A stretch of DNA of 31,064 bases from Zygnema cylindricum (taxonomy: Eukaryota > Streptophyta > Zygnematophyceae > Zygnematales > Zygnemataceae): the NCBI GenBank assembly GCA_037447655.1, contig JBBHKE010001038.1, positions 64,001 through 95,064 of the forward strand, written 5' to 3'. Below, piece after piece: positions 7,022 through 16,566 of this stretch (position 1 is the first letter of the stretch; each line of letters opens with the position of its first letter). A program made the translations under genes and the position numbers. A model generated the notes under the pieces. It was not told the DNA's origin and ran no database searches. It worked only from the letters and a program-made list of their open reading frames with translations.

Positions 7022-9817
7022 ATGTCGGGGAAATCCGTGGCCTTTAATGGCACCAATTATGCGGTTTGGAAAAAAATTATTTCAAATCAACTTATTCTCA
7101 AGAGGCTTTGGAGGATTGTCAATGGAGAGGAGAAGATGCCAACGGAGAGCAAGGCACGTGCTCGATGGAGATTGAAGGATATTGCGGCAACGACCGGTTT
7201 GATGAAGAATTGCACTTCTTCCGTGCTTGATCATTTCCTTGCTCACGGTACGGCCCATGAGTGTTGGCAAGCACTTGAGGAGCAATATGAGAAAGATATT
7301 GAGAAGAAGGGTCAATATGTCTATACGGACTTTATGAATTTTAAAATCAAATCAAATGAAATGATGGATGATGCCGTGAAGCGCTTCAATATTATACTCG
7401 AGCAATTACTCAACAATGGTCGAGTTTTTTTGGATGCGGATAAATTAAGCGTTTTTCTTAACGCTTTGCCGGAGAAGCTTTCGCATCTTAAGGCTATTTT
7501 ACGAGCGAAGGCGGATAATACTTTCGGATTCACCGTTAATTTTATCAAAATGTCGGAGGGAACTCCATCGGCTTCTTCAAGTGGAGGAGGAGGAGTTCTT
7601 AACTCTACTACTCCCGAAACCCCGGATCTTAACTATGCCGGTGGTAGAGGAGGTGGTAGAGGAGGTGGCCCGAGAGGTGGTGGTGGCGGCCGAGGCAACA
7701 AGAGGGAGCAAGGTCGTCCACCGAAGGTCCCTTCGGATCTTTCCAATGTGATATGCTACAGGTGTAACCGGCTTGGACACTTGTCTTCATCTTGTCCGGA
7801 TAAAGATAAGCAATGCCATTTTTGCGGTAAGTGGGGGCATACGATCCCTCAATGTTATGCAAAGAGTGGAGATTCCGGAGGTGGAAGAGGAGGTAGAGGA
7901 GGTGATAGAGGTGGCCGAGGTGGCGGTCGAGGAGGAGGCCATGGTGGTGGTCGTGGTTATGGTAATGCAAATTACTTTGACTATGGTAATGAAACCGGTG
8001 ATGTTTTTCCGGTTCTTAACCTTACCCTTGATTCGGTAAGTAGTGGAGGAAATTTGGAGAAAGAGTGGATCATTGATACGGGGGCATCTCACCATGTTTA
8101 CACGGATGCTACCTTGTTTGATGACATGAGGGAACTTACGGTTCCAAAGTTTATTACGGTTGCAAGCGGCCATGTCATTTCGGTTGATACGGTTGGCACG
8201 GTTCAGCTTGATCTTCTTTCATGGGATATTGATGGGAAAGAGAAATCGACGGAGTATCGTCTTCAAAATACTCTTTACATTCCGGACGGATCGGTCAATT
8301 TGTTAAGCGTTCCACAAATCCAAAAGAGTGGTGGAAGTTTACTTGCGAGAGGTGATCAATCTATTGAGATTTGGAATGAGGAGGGGGATGTAATTGGAGA
8401 AGGAGTTGTAACGGATGCGCATCATAGTCGGCTCTTATGGAGGAGGCGGAAATCTAAAGTTCCCAAAGAGGGAATTTCACACCAAATTTCAGAGTTGAAA
8501 GGTGATCTTACCTTATGGCATCATCGTATGTGTCACACATCCGAGGTAAGTTTGAAGAAGATGATTCGTCATTCTTCGGTGAGGGGTTTGGACCTCGCAT
8601 CCGGTGAGAAGGTGAATGGATGCGGAGGATGTAGCAAAGGACGTCAAATTCGGAAATCCCATCCGAATAAAGACATCAAGCATCGTGCTCAAAGTCCTTT
8701 CGAGGTTGTTCACATCGATCTTTTTGGACATATTAAACCCGAGGCAATTGGAGGTAACAAGTATACTTTGGTGATTGTTGATGACTTCTCTCGAAAGTCA
8801 TGGGTGTATTTATTGAAAAAGAAATCGGATGCATTTGAAAAATTTAAAGAATGGCATGTAATGGCCGAAAGGCAAATTGATAAGAAGCTTAAGTCTATTC
8901 GATCGGATAATGGAGGGCAGTTTGTTGTTTTTGAGGGGTATTGTAAGGAGTGGGGGATAAGGCACCAATTCACGACGTCTTATTCTCCGGAGTCAAATGG
9001 AGTTGCCGAGAGGAAGAATCGCACCTTACAAGAAATGGTCCGTGCGATGGTTCATAGCTCCGGACGAGAGATGTTTTTGTGGGGAGATGCGATTCTTACG
9101 GCAAATTACATTTGTAACCGAAGACTCACTTCGGTTTCCGGAAGTAAAACACCGGAGGAGTTATGGAGTGGTAGAAAGCTCACGGTTCATCATTTGAGAA
9201 TTTGGGGATGTCATGCTACGGTTTATGTGGAATCAATTAAGAGGAAGGGGAAATTTGCACCAAGGAGTTGGCCGGGAATTTTTATTGGATATAGTGCGAA
9301 TGGGAGTTTATACCGAGTTTATGATCCGGCTCGTCACACCGTGGAGGAATCTCGGAATGTGGATTTTCATGAGGATCTCAAATCCGCCATGAATTCCGTT
9401 GAGAAATTTAAAGAAAATTTGAATTTCTATGAGGAGAGTGAAATTGAGAACTTTCCGCTTATTGGGGATTCGGAATCCGATGTGGAACCGAATGAGAAAA
9501 CTAAGAAAAAGAATTTGAAGAAATCGGTTGAAACTGAATTTGAAAGTAAGAGTCATGGATCTTTGGATTCCCGAGTGCCTTCGAACATTCGGAAATCTCA
9601 AAGCTCTAAATCGAGTTATAAATCGAGTGAGAAGGAAATTGAAATTGAATCCGAGGAAGAGAAAGAGGAAAAGGAGGAGGAACAAGTTATTAGGAGGAGC
9701 TCTCGGATTACAAAAGGGAAGAAATCGGAGAAACTCACTTACGATCGAAAAGGGGAAAATGCGTCGAATTCGCATTATTTTCTTTCCGATGCTAAGGAGA
9801 CGGAGTTTCTTTTGTAG
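7022..9817 (+). CDS. gag-pol: Copia Gag-protease-integrase polyprotein (931 aa)
   Basis: From the first ATG after the upstream TAG. Order: a DUF4219/UBN2-type copia Gag start (FNGTNYAVWKK, residues ~7-17); Gag core to ~180; two CCHC zinc knuckles (C245-C258 and C265-C278, both Cx2Cx4Hx4C) flanked on both sides by Arg-Gly-Gly-rich stretches; aspartic protease with D352-T-G; the HHCC zinc motif of integrase (H500, H505, C534, C537); the DDE core with D566, D629 and E663; the GYSANGSLYRVYDP C-terminal block; then a Lys/Glu/Ser-rich linker. Gag packages RNA, protease matures the particle, integrase inserts the cDNA. The D629-E663 spacing is two residues shorter than the usual Dx35E. The frame ends at TAG 9815, in the linker before reverse transcriptase. 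The frame is also open upstream to 6896. Confidence 0.93.
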   Translation: MSGKSVAFNGTNYAVWKKIISNQLILKRLWRIVNGEEKMPTESKARARWRLKDIAATTGLMKNCTSSVLDHFLAHGTAHECWQALEEQYEKDIEKKGQYVYTDFMNFKIKSNEMMDDAVKRFNIILEQLLNNGRVFLDADKLSVFLNALPEKLSHLKAILRAKADNTFGFTVNFIKMSEGTPSASSSGGGGVLNSTTPETPDLNYAGGRGGGRGGGPRGGGGGRGNKREQGRPPKVPSDLSNVICYRCNRLGHLSSSCPDKDKQCHFCGKWGHTIPQCYAKSGDSGGGRGGRGGDRGGRGGGRGGGHGGGRGYGNANYFDYGNETGDVFPVLNLTLDSVSSGGNLEKEWIIDTGASHHVYTDATLFDDMRELTVPKFITVASGHVISVDTVGTVQLDLLSWDIDGKEKSTEYRLQNTLYIPDGSVNLLSVPQIQKSGGSLLARGDQSIEIWNEEGDVIGEGVVTDAHHSRLLWRRRKSKVPKEGISHQISELKGDLTLWHHRMCHTSEVSLKKMIRHSSVRGLDLASGEKVNGCGGCSKGRQIRKSHPNKDIKHRAQSPFEVVHIDLFGHIKPEAIGGNKYTLVIVDDFSRKSWVYLLKKKSDAFEKFKEWHVMAERQIDKKLKSIRSDNGGQFVVFEGYCKEWGIRHQFTTSYSPESNGVAERKNRTLQEMVRAMVHSSGREMFLWGDAILTANYICNRRLTSVSGSKTPEELWSGRKLTVHHLRIWGCHATVYVESIKRKGKFAPRSWPGIFIGYSANGSLYRVYDPARHTVEESRNVDFHEDLKSAMNSVEKFKENLNFYEESEIENFPLIGDSESDVEPNEKTKKKNLKKSVETEFESKSHGSLDSRVPSNIRKSQSSKSSYKSSEKEIEIESEEEKEEKEEEQVIRRSSRITKGKKSEKLTYDRKGENASNSHYFLSDAKETEFLL

Positions 9818-9835
9818 CAATCACTTACGGAAAAT

Positions 9836-10861
9836 ATGACCGGCGACCCTCAATCTTATGTCGAGGCTAGAAGGTCGGTTGATTGGGAGAGTAAGTGGAA
9901 ACCGGCATGGGAGAAAGAATTTAAGTCGGTGGTTGATAATCGAACTTTTGAGGAAGTGAAATTACCAGAGGGGAAAAAGGCGATTGATGCAAAGTGGGTG
10001 TTTAAAACCAAAACTGGAGCGTTGGGTGAAATAATTAAGTACAAGGCGAGGCTTGTTTGTAAGGGGTTCCAACAACGTGAGGGAATCGATTTCAAGGAGA
10101 CTTATGCTCCCGTGGTGAAGTTCGACTCACTACGGATTATTATTGCAATTGCAGCGATGGGGAAAAAGCACGTCCATCAAATGGATGTTGAAACCGCTTT
10201 TTTAAATGGTGAGTTGGAGGAAGAGGTATATATGAAGGTACCGGAAGGAGTCTGTCCTTTGAAGGAAGGAAATGTATGGCGTTTGAGAAAGTCATTATAT
10301 GGTTTTAAACAAGCACCACGCACTTGGTATTTGAGACTTCATCAAGTGCTATTGAAGTTTGGATTTGTACGGACTACGTCCGATTGTGGAGTTTACGTGA
10401 AAGGTGAAGGAGTTGATCAAATCATCTTTTCTGTTTATGTGGATGATTTCTTGATGGCATGCGACAAGTTGGAGCGCAATGATGAGTTGAAACGTTACCT
10501 TGGTTTACATTTCAAAGTAACAGATCTTGGAGAGGTACGATACATTTTGGGGATTGAAGTGATACGTGACAAGGAGGGGAACATTAAATTGAGTCAAGCT
10601 CAATATTGTAAGGAGATTTTGGAGAGATTCGGTATGTCTGACGTGAAACCGCTTTCTACACCGTTGGATGCAAACCTACACATTCGTAAGTTTGAAGAGG
10701 AGGATTCTATCAACGTACCTTATCGAGAGGCAGTTGGTTCACTTATGTACTTTAGCGTTGGTACTCGTCCAGATATTTCGGCCGCGGTTTCCATCGTCAG
10801 CCGTTATTGTCACGAGCCAAAGAAGGCGCATTGGGAGGCCGTACGACGTATCTTTCGATAA
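9836..10861 (+). pseudogene. pol: Copia reverse transcriptase (RVT_2) segment
   Basis: Same frame as the Gag-integrase ORF and open from 9818, directly after the TAG; the ATG at 9836 is incidental. Typical RVT_2 blocks are present: WKPAWEKEF, DAKWVFKTK, YKARLVCKGF, the catalytic QMDVETAFLNG (D117 from the ATG), SLYGFKQAPRTWY, the catalytic YVDDFLMACD (D203, D204), LGIEV, SQAQYCKEILERFGM and TRPDISAAVSIVSRY. All three catalytic aspartates are present. It ends in TAA 10859-10861 inside the conserved boundary block before RNase H, so the stop is a nonsense mutation and not a natural end. Without readthrough at 9815 there is no normal way to express this segment. Confidence 0.93.
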
Positions 10862-11377
10862 TTGGTTGGTACGATTGATCTTGGACTTTTGTTTACTTCT
10901 AACAAAGATTCTTTGGAGTGTGTTGGGTATTGTGATGCGGATTGGGGCGGCGATTTTGACTCAAGTAAGTCCACGTCAGGATATGCATTTATTTTTGGAG
11001 GAGCTTCGATCTCGTGGAGTTCTAGACTACAACCTACGGTTGCATTGAGTTCCACAGAATCTGAGTATATTGCTGCGTGTCATGCAGCTAAGGCTTCCAT
11101 TTGGATTAAGGAGATGTTACGTGAGTTAAGTGTTCCTATTGGTTGTATGGAAATTTATTCTGACAGCATGAGTTCAATGGCTTTGGCGAAAAATCCTGTG
11201 TTTCACAAGAGGACGAAACACATCAGGATCCAATGACATTTTGTAAGAGATTTGGTTACGGCGAACGAGATTGAAATCTCGTACGTACCAACAAAAGAGG
11301 AGGCTGCTGATTTGTTGACAAAGGCTGCCACACATGATGTGTTTGAGAGGGGGCGACCAAAACTTGGATTATTTTGA
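10862..11377 (+). pseudogene. pol: Copia RNase H segment and C-terminal tail
   Basis: Continues the pol frame after the TAA. It begins VGTIDLGLLF and carries the RNase H acidic residues D25 and D27 (CDADWGG), E66 (ALSSTESEY) and D101 (IYSDSMSSM), followed by ALAKNPVFHKRTKHI. A TGA at 11234-11236 cuts it in a usually conserved block. The same frame then stays open (HFVRDLVTANEIEISYVPTK) to a natural-looking TGA at 11375-11377, shortly before the polypurine tract. Three of the element's four internal stops therefore lie between the integrase C-terminus and the end of pol. Confidence 0.9.
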
Positions 11378-11398
11378 AGAGTTTGGCGAATCCGACAA

Positions 11399-11410
11399 TA
11401 AGAGGGGGAT
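11399..11410 (+). promoter_or_regulatory. Polypurine tract
   Basis: AAGAGGGGGAT directly before the right LTR, the primer for plus-strand cDNA synthesis. Position and composition are typical of copia. Confidence 0.85.
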
Positions 11411-12081
11411 TGTTGGGATATTGTCGTTTTCTCGACATTTCGCGAAGCGTCATTCCAACTTGAATTTGTTTGACGCGAACTGTCGATTCATCATACAAAA
11501 GTACGACGTCGTTTCGCGACGGTACTTTTGATGTCCGCGAACGAAACATACTATTTCGTTTTGCGTCACTTGTTTGTTTCGTGCGCAGGTGTTTCAATTT
11601 GCGTGCAGGTGTGTTCGTGAAGCAACACGTGTTAAGTCAACGTTTGGAGTTTTGTTGTTTCGAAGGAAGAAGCGTGTGCGCCTTCCTTCGTGGAATTTTC
11701 ATTGAAGAGTGCACAGTCAGCTAGGGACAGACTTCGTCGCTACGCTAAGTTCTGCTTGTCTTATCTTGTTGTCTCTTAGTGCAGAGTAGCGAGTATATAT
11801 AGGCAGCAGTGTACATGTGCAGAGTATCGAATTAATCGAATTGTATTAATCGATCTTACATTATTGAATCATAGAGGATTTGATATTGGAGTAGAGATTA
11901 TTTAAAGAGAAGAGTGAAGAGAGAGAAGAGAGAAGAGAGATGATGTAAAGAGGCTTCGGCCAAGAACACTTATAAATCTTTTTGGTTGATTATTCCTCTT
12001 GTCTTTTATGAGCTTCCGATGTGTAATGATTTATGTATTGTGAATTATTTTAAGTAAAACTCTTTTGCCTAAGATCCTACA
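11411..12081 (+). repeat. Right (3') LTR, 671 bp
   Basis: Starts TGTTGGGATATTG and ends GATCCTACA. It differs from the left LTR at positions equivalent to 6000, 6054, 6055, 6130, 6192, 6264, 6486, 6641 and 6645 (9/671, about 98.7% identity). LTRs are identical at insertion, so this measures age, but converting to years needs a substitution rate for the species. TATA box at 11794-11802. Confidence 0.97.
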
Positions 12082-12086
12082 AAAGA
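12082..12086. repeat. Target site duplication, right copy (AAAGA)
   Basis: Matches 5974-5978 exactly, immediately after the CA end of the right LTR. Confidence 0.95.
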
Positions 12087-13063
12087 GAGAGGGAGTGGAG
12101 AAAGACAGCGCGAGAGGGGGGCAGAAGGATCTAGGGGGATGAAGGGAGGGAAATTTAATTCAGAGGGATACGGAGATAAACGTATGAGGAAAGAGAAGAA
12201 AAGTTGGGAATGAGGAGGGAGAAGTGAATGAACAAAGAGGAAATTTGAGTTGAATTGGATATGACAGACAAGGGGATGACGAGAGGGTGAGGGAGAAGAA
12301 AAGGGAGAGGTAAAGGGATACTCAGAGAGAATGGAGGGAAGAAGAAAACACAGAAGGAGGTGGAATTGAGGAAGGGAAGTAAAAATGTTGAAATGGAAGA
12401 AAATAATATTGAGTAAGGGTATTGTGACCAAGGAGGAGAAGGAGAGGATCTGGAAAAATTTAAGGAGCAAAGTGGTTTTGAGAAAAAAATGTACTTCGTA
12501 CGGAAAGTGAGAAAAGGAGAGAGGGGAAAGAGGACTTAAAGGGGGAAATGAAAAGAGGAGAGGAGGGAAGGACGCAGGGAAGGACGGAGGGAAGGACGAA
12601 GGAAGGGACGAAAGGAGGGAGAGAAAGGGAAACTGGCTGGAAGCAAAGTGTGGGAAACAAAAAGGGGAATTGACGAGAGAGTGAGAGAGGGTGGTGTGAT
12701 AGAGGGAGGAGGGAGATTTCACTGGAGGCGAGGAAAGAACAGGAGAGGGAGGGAAGGAAATAGATAATATAAAGACAAATGAGGAGAATAGAAGGTAGGG
12801 AGGGAAAGAGTTGGGAACACAAGAAAAATAATCAATCGACTAGGAGGAAAGGGGAGAGAGAAGGAAGGGAGAAGTGAAGGAGGAGAGGGAGGAAATATAT
12901 AAGGAAATGGGTAGAGAAGCGAGGGGACAATTTGAGGGAGAGGAAGGGTGGGGAGTTTCAGCAATAAAGGAAAAAGTGGGCAGCTGAAAAGTGAGAAGGT
13001 AGAGGAAAGGGATACGCGGAGTGACAGCTAGGGGGAAATTGAAAGGAAAAGGAGAGGGAATAT
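12082..13063 (+). repeat. Purine-rich tract, right half
   Basis: Continuation of the tract interrupted at 5978; the pre-insertion tract was about 1.64 kb. It contains GGAAGGACG-type tandem words near 12566-12612. Minus-strand ORFs of 80-217 aa overlap in different frames and are repeat artefacts. Confidence 0.9.
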
Positions 13064-13245
13064 GGTGCTCGGGTGTACGGCTGACGATGTACGGTCTTTC
13101 ACATGCGAGTTTGAATCCGCAAAATTGGCCAATGTCGGTGGGCGCCGCTCAGTGTACAACAAAAATACTTGAAAATAGTACGGACTTTCCAAAGCTATGA
13201 TCAGTACGGATACGATTTTTACTTTTTTTAGGTCAAATGACAAGC

Positions 13246-14279
13246 TTCAAAACCCTCATCGTTATTAGTGTCACATTTTTTTCGGCCCTTAAAAGATATT
13301 TTTTTCGTGCACATTTGTCGGATTTTCCATCCGACGCTTCCTGTTGGAAGGCAAGATTCTCACTTTCCTATTGGCGGTCTCCGATTGACATCCAAAAAGT
13401 GTGCACGGAGAAAAAGATGTTTTAAGCATAGTTCAAAAGGAGGTGAAAGTAGGCCCATACAATATGCATATTGTACGCAAAACATACAATATGACCTTAA
13501 GACCCATATTGTATTCGGACCTATTCGGACCAATTAAAACATTTGGACCAAAAGTTTTATTTACACCGTCAAATTCGGATGATCAGACGGTCCCTGATGA
13601 AAGTACACCGCGCATCGTTATTAGTGTCAAAGTCACTAATTTGGGTTCTTAAAATTTTGATTTTTTTCCTCAAATAGGATACATGATTTTAATTTTTCCT
13701 TGACGTTAATTGAGGTACCGTACAAAATAGCGTAAAGAACTAAAGTTCAATAAGATCTAAATAGCGTGGTGTACGGTCGATGTTAGACCGTACATAAATG
13801 TACCATTTCAAGTGAAAATTTTACAAAAAATGAATTAAATCGGACGCGTTCGCATAGGAACGTGCGCTAAAAAAACGGGATTGGTCTGATATGTAAATAA
13901 GTCTGACATGTACGGATGTTTAAATTTCACTACGGTGTACGGTTTTTAATATTTTGTACGGATACATATAATAATGTATATAATCGTACAGAAAGTTTTG
14001 CATTTTTGCTGTTCCAAATTAGTGTTAACACTGAAATTAGAATAAACCTTTTTTTTTTAATTTTCAAATTCTTAATTAGCGTCAATGACGGTATATTTAC
14101 TTACACACTATTTAAACTTTGCCACTAATAACGATGCGCGGTGTAGCGATCTAACAAGATCACATGAAAAGCCCATAACACAACTTACGATAAAGGCGCC
14201 GACCATAAAAACGCCTACTTTTGAACTATGGTTTTAAGTGGCCCAAAAACTCTTAACCCTCATAACGATGAGCGGTGCA
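13246..14279. mobile_element. S3: older TIR element with S1 nested inside
   Basis: The left end (CCCTCATCGTTATTAG at about 13251) and the reverse complement of the right end (GCACCGCTCATCGTTAT at about 14263-14279) match. Inner inverted similarity continues: GGCCCTTAAAA near 13286 versus GGCCACTTAAAA read inverted near 14240, and ATAGTTCAAAAGGAGG near 13429 versus ATAGTTCAAAAGTAGG read inverted near 14220. S1 lies inside. Ends are degraded, so the boundaries are approximate. No coding capacity. Confidence 0.45.
13604..14145. mobile_element. S1: TA-flanked MITE, 542 bp
   Basis: 29-bp terminal inverted repeats with one mismatch (13604-13632 and 14117-14145), beginning TACACCGCGCATCGTTATT. The outermost TA at each end is likely the target duplication, as in Tc1/mariner (Stowaway-type) MITEs. 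AT-rich, no transposase. An internal block near 13760 (AAATAGCGTGGTGTACGG) occurs inverted in S2 near 16040, confirming one family in opposite orientations. Confidence 0.7.
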
Positions 14280-15359
14280 GTAGATTTCTGTAATTAGAGA
14301 CCTGCCGTTGTTCTGAGTACTATTTTGTCATTTTGGTCCGTAATTTTTTTGTCGTTTTATCATTTTGGCGTGCTGTGTCCATGTTTTGATTGTTTTCTTT
14401 CTTGTGATCTTGTATTCGCATCGTTTTGGATGTTCTCTCTGATCGATAAAGAAGTTTCAAGTCTTTATTGCAAAAAAAATAAAGATAATAAGAAAAAAAA
14501 AAGTTGATATAAAGAAATCAACTGAATATTAGTTTCCACAAATAAAGTCGCCACTGGATACCTTCTCATGGCCGTAAGATTTCCGATCTTGTGTTGCATC
14601 AACGACGGTCTAAGAACCAGAAAAATCAAAAATGAAAATCTTTTGATTGGTCAGGTGATCCGACGTGTCAAAACAAAGTCACCTGGAGTCACGTGGATTA
14701 CGTTTTCATTACCCCACTTTGTACCCAGATGGTATTTCCATCGCAAGTTTTGCAATAAATAATATTCTTAACCGTTCTAATATAGCGACACGTGTGGGCT
14801 GAATTAAGCGGGGACGATGTGGTCTTTTAAAAATTAAAATCTTTCGAAGGAATGGAGTTTCAAATTTACAAATTTTCCAAAACTGAATCTGAGACGTCAG
14901 TTTTTTGAGTTCGCCTCATTTGCAAGCTGCGTGTTTAAACGTTTTATCCTCCTCACACGGAGTCTGGGATGTCGACACGTGGCGGCTGCTAGACAATTTC
15001 GGTACGGAGGCAGTACGGCCAATTATTTGAGAAAATAATAGTATTTTAGTTTGTCATTCCCCCCAGAACTCCAGAAGTGTCTTTGGGGATTAAATCATTC
15101 GATTTGCGCCGACATTTTGGTAGGGTCCAGGATTCACGTTATTTTTGTCGCCATTCAGTGCTCACTGCATTGCAAGTAAAAAAAAAAAACACGGGAAAAA
15201 AAACCAAAATTTTAATGAAAAATAATTACGGGAAAAAGCAAATAAATGTGAATAAAACTTTTTCGAAGGCGGTTTTAGGCGTAGCATTTTTTTTTGCGGA
15301 CCGATTTACGTTCACGACGGGCAAAACAAAATTTCAAATAATTTTTACGGGCAGTATTA
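14280..15359. other. Unrecognised AT-rich non-coding DNA
   Basis: No recognisable gene. Short ORFs at 14325, 14568 and 15077 lack motifs. An S-like word CTAATATAGCGACACGTG lies near 14778, possibly another decayed terminus. Confidence 0.5.
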
Positions 15360-16566
15360 GGGTAAGATTCCATTTAGACAAAAAGTGGGGAGCCGTACCA
15401 TAAAAAAAAAATTGGTAGACGAAACATCGTTGCTGGAAAGCTGTCGGGATGCTCCAATGATGTAGGCGTAATCCTTGACCGTTGGATATTTCACTTTTTG
15501 AGATCCGCGAAGCAATCGCACATATCATCCAGTGCGAAGAAACGTTCCTCGCGAGGGGATTTGTTTCACACTTGGTCGTGTTCCAATGTGAAAAAGAAAA
15601 AAATATCTATTTCGAACATGGTCGTGTACCATTGGTACACGTGAAAAAGTAAAAAAAATATCTACTTCGAACAGGCGAGTACACCGCGAATCGTAATTAG
15701 AGTAATGAAAAAATTAGAGTACAAAAACTAAAAAAAAAAATTAGAGTAATGAACGCTAATTTGTGTGATAGAGCTGTTTCAACTATGAAGTTTACTCTAA
15801 TTTATTTAAGTACTCTAATTTATTTAAGTACTCTAATTTGGCACGCTAATATCCTCTACTGTAAATAAGGTATTCGTACAGAATTTGGCAAAACGTACAG
15901 TTTATAGTAACTATGACTTTTGCACTAAGCGGTTTGTTAAAACACAGTTACATGAAAACGACCTATATTGAATTATTATTTGTACTTTTTTACTTGATAA
16001 AGTACAATTTTGCACGGTTGGAGGTCGTCCGTACACCACGCTATTTAAAACGAACCTATATTAGAAATAAAAACGCTAATTAAGCTTTACCTTAAATACA
16101 ATATTGAAAAAATTATAATCATTTACTCTATTTCATGTGATAGAGTCGAAATGTCGAGCGACCGAATTAGAGTAATTTACTCTAATTACGATTCGCGGTG
16201 TACTGGCCATGTGCCGCATGCCACGCTGAATACAAGTCATCCGAAAGTATCCTCACACGCTCCGTTTGACATCCGCCGACCTTCAAAGTTTGCGGCGTCC
16301 TTCTGCCACCGCGTTTTGAAATTTCGATTTCCACTTTCAAAATTAGAATTTAGCCCAAAGTTTTCGTACGAAACATTTACTTCTAATGGTACAGATGTTA
16401 TCGTTTATATTTTCATTTTGAAGAATATTTTTAGATTAAGTGGCACCAATCATAATTTCGAAAGGTTGTTTACTGGTCCGACACAATGGAGAGAACTGGC
16501 AGTAAACATTGTCATAAGACGTTTCCATATGTTTACTGGGACCGCCTAATGGAATCGAGGCCATAC
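15360..16566 (+). mobile_element. R2: R-family element interrupted by S2
   Basis: Begins GGGTAAGATTCCATTTAG at 15360 after a TTA flank and aligns with R3 and the reverse complement of R1 on both sides of an inserted S2 (15680-16202). Shared blocks include GCTCCAATGATGTAGG, CCGTTGGATAT and GATCCG..GAAGCAATCG. The right terminus near 16548-16566 is degraded and runs straight into R3. Confidence 0.65.
15680..16202. mobile_element. S2: TA-flanked MITE nested in R2, 523 bp
   Basis: Perfect 26-bp terminal inverted repeats at 15680-15705 and 16177-16202, starting TACACCGCGAATCGTAATT. Removing it with one TA joins R2 sequence that is colinear with R1, so this is a clean insertion into R2. The interior is AT-rich with many TTAGAGTA/TACTCTAA words at both subterminal regions and TGTGATAGAG near both ends, like transposase-binding subterminal repeats. 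No transposase gene. Confidence 0.8.

Larger units (their letters stand above)
5979..12081 (+). mobile_element. Ty1/copia LTR retrotransposon, complete but with nonsense mutations
   Basis: A 6,103-bp element with 671-bp LTRs, a TGGTATCGGAGC primer-binding site three bases after the left LTR, a polypurine tract ending just before the right LTR, and a 5-bp target duplication. The internal frame order is Gag, protease, integrase, reverse transcriptase, RNase H, and integrase before reverse transcriptase defines copia (Pseudoviridae) rather than gypsy. The whole polyprotein lies in one frame, 6692-11377, with stops at 6893 (TAG), 9815 (TAG), 10859 (TAA) and 11234 (TGA) and no frameshift. The copy is probably not autonomous as it stands, but could be mobilised in trans because its cis signals look intact. 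Confidence 0.97.

Noticed and set aside
7082-9820. Minus-strand and alternate-frame ORFs inside the copia coding region
   Set aside because: They are shadows of the Gag-Pol frame and lack independent motifs.
6893-11236. Reassigned stop codons (variant genetic code) to explain in-frame stops
   Set aside because: All three stop codons occur internally, and the long ORF of 7022-9817 has none for over 900 codons; ordinary nonsense mutations explain it.
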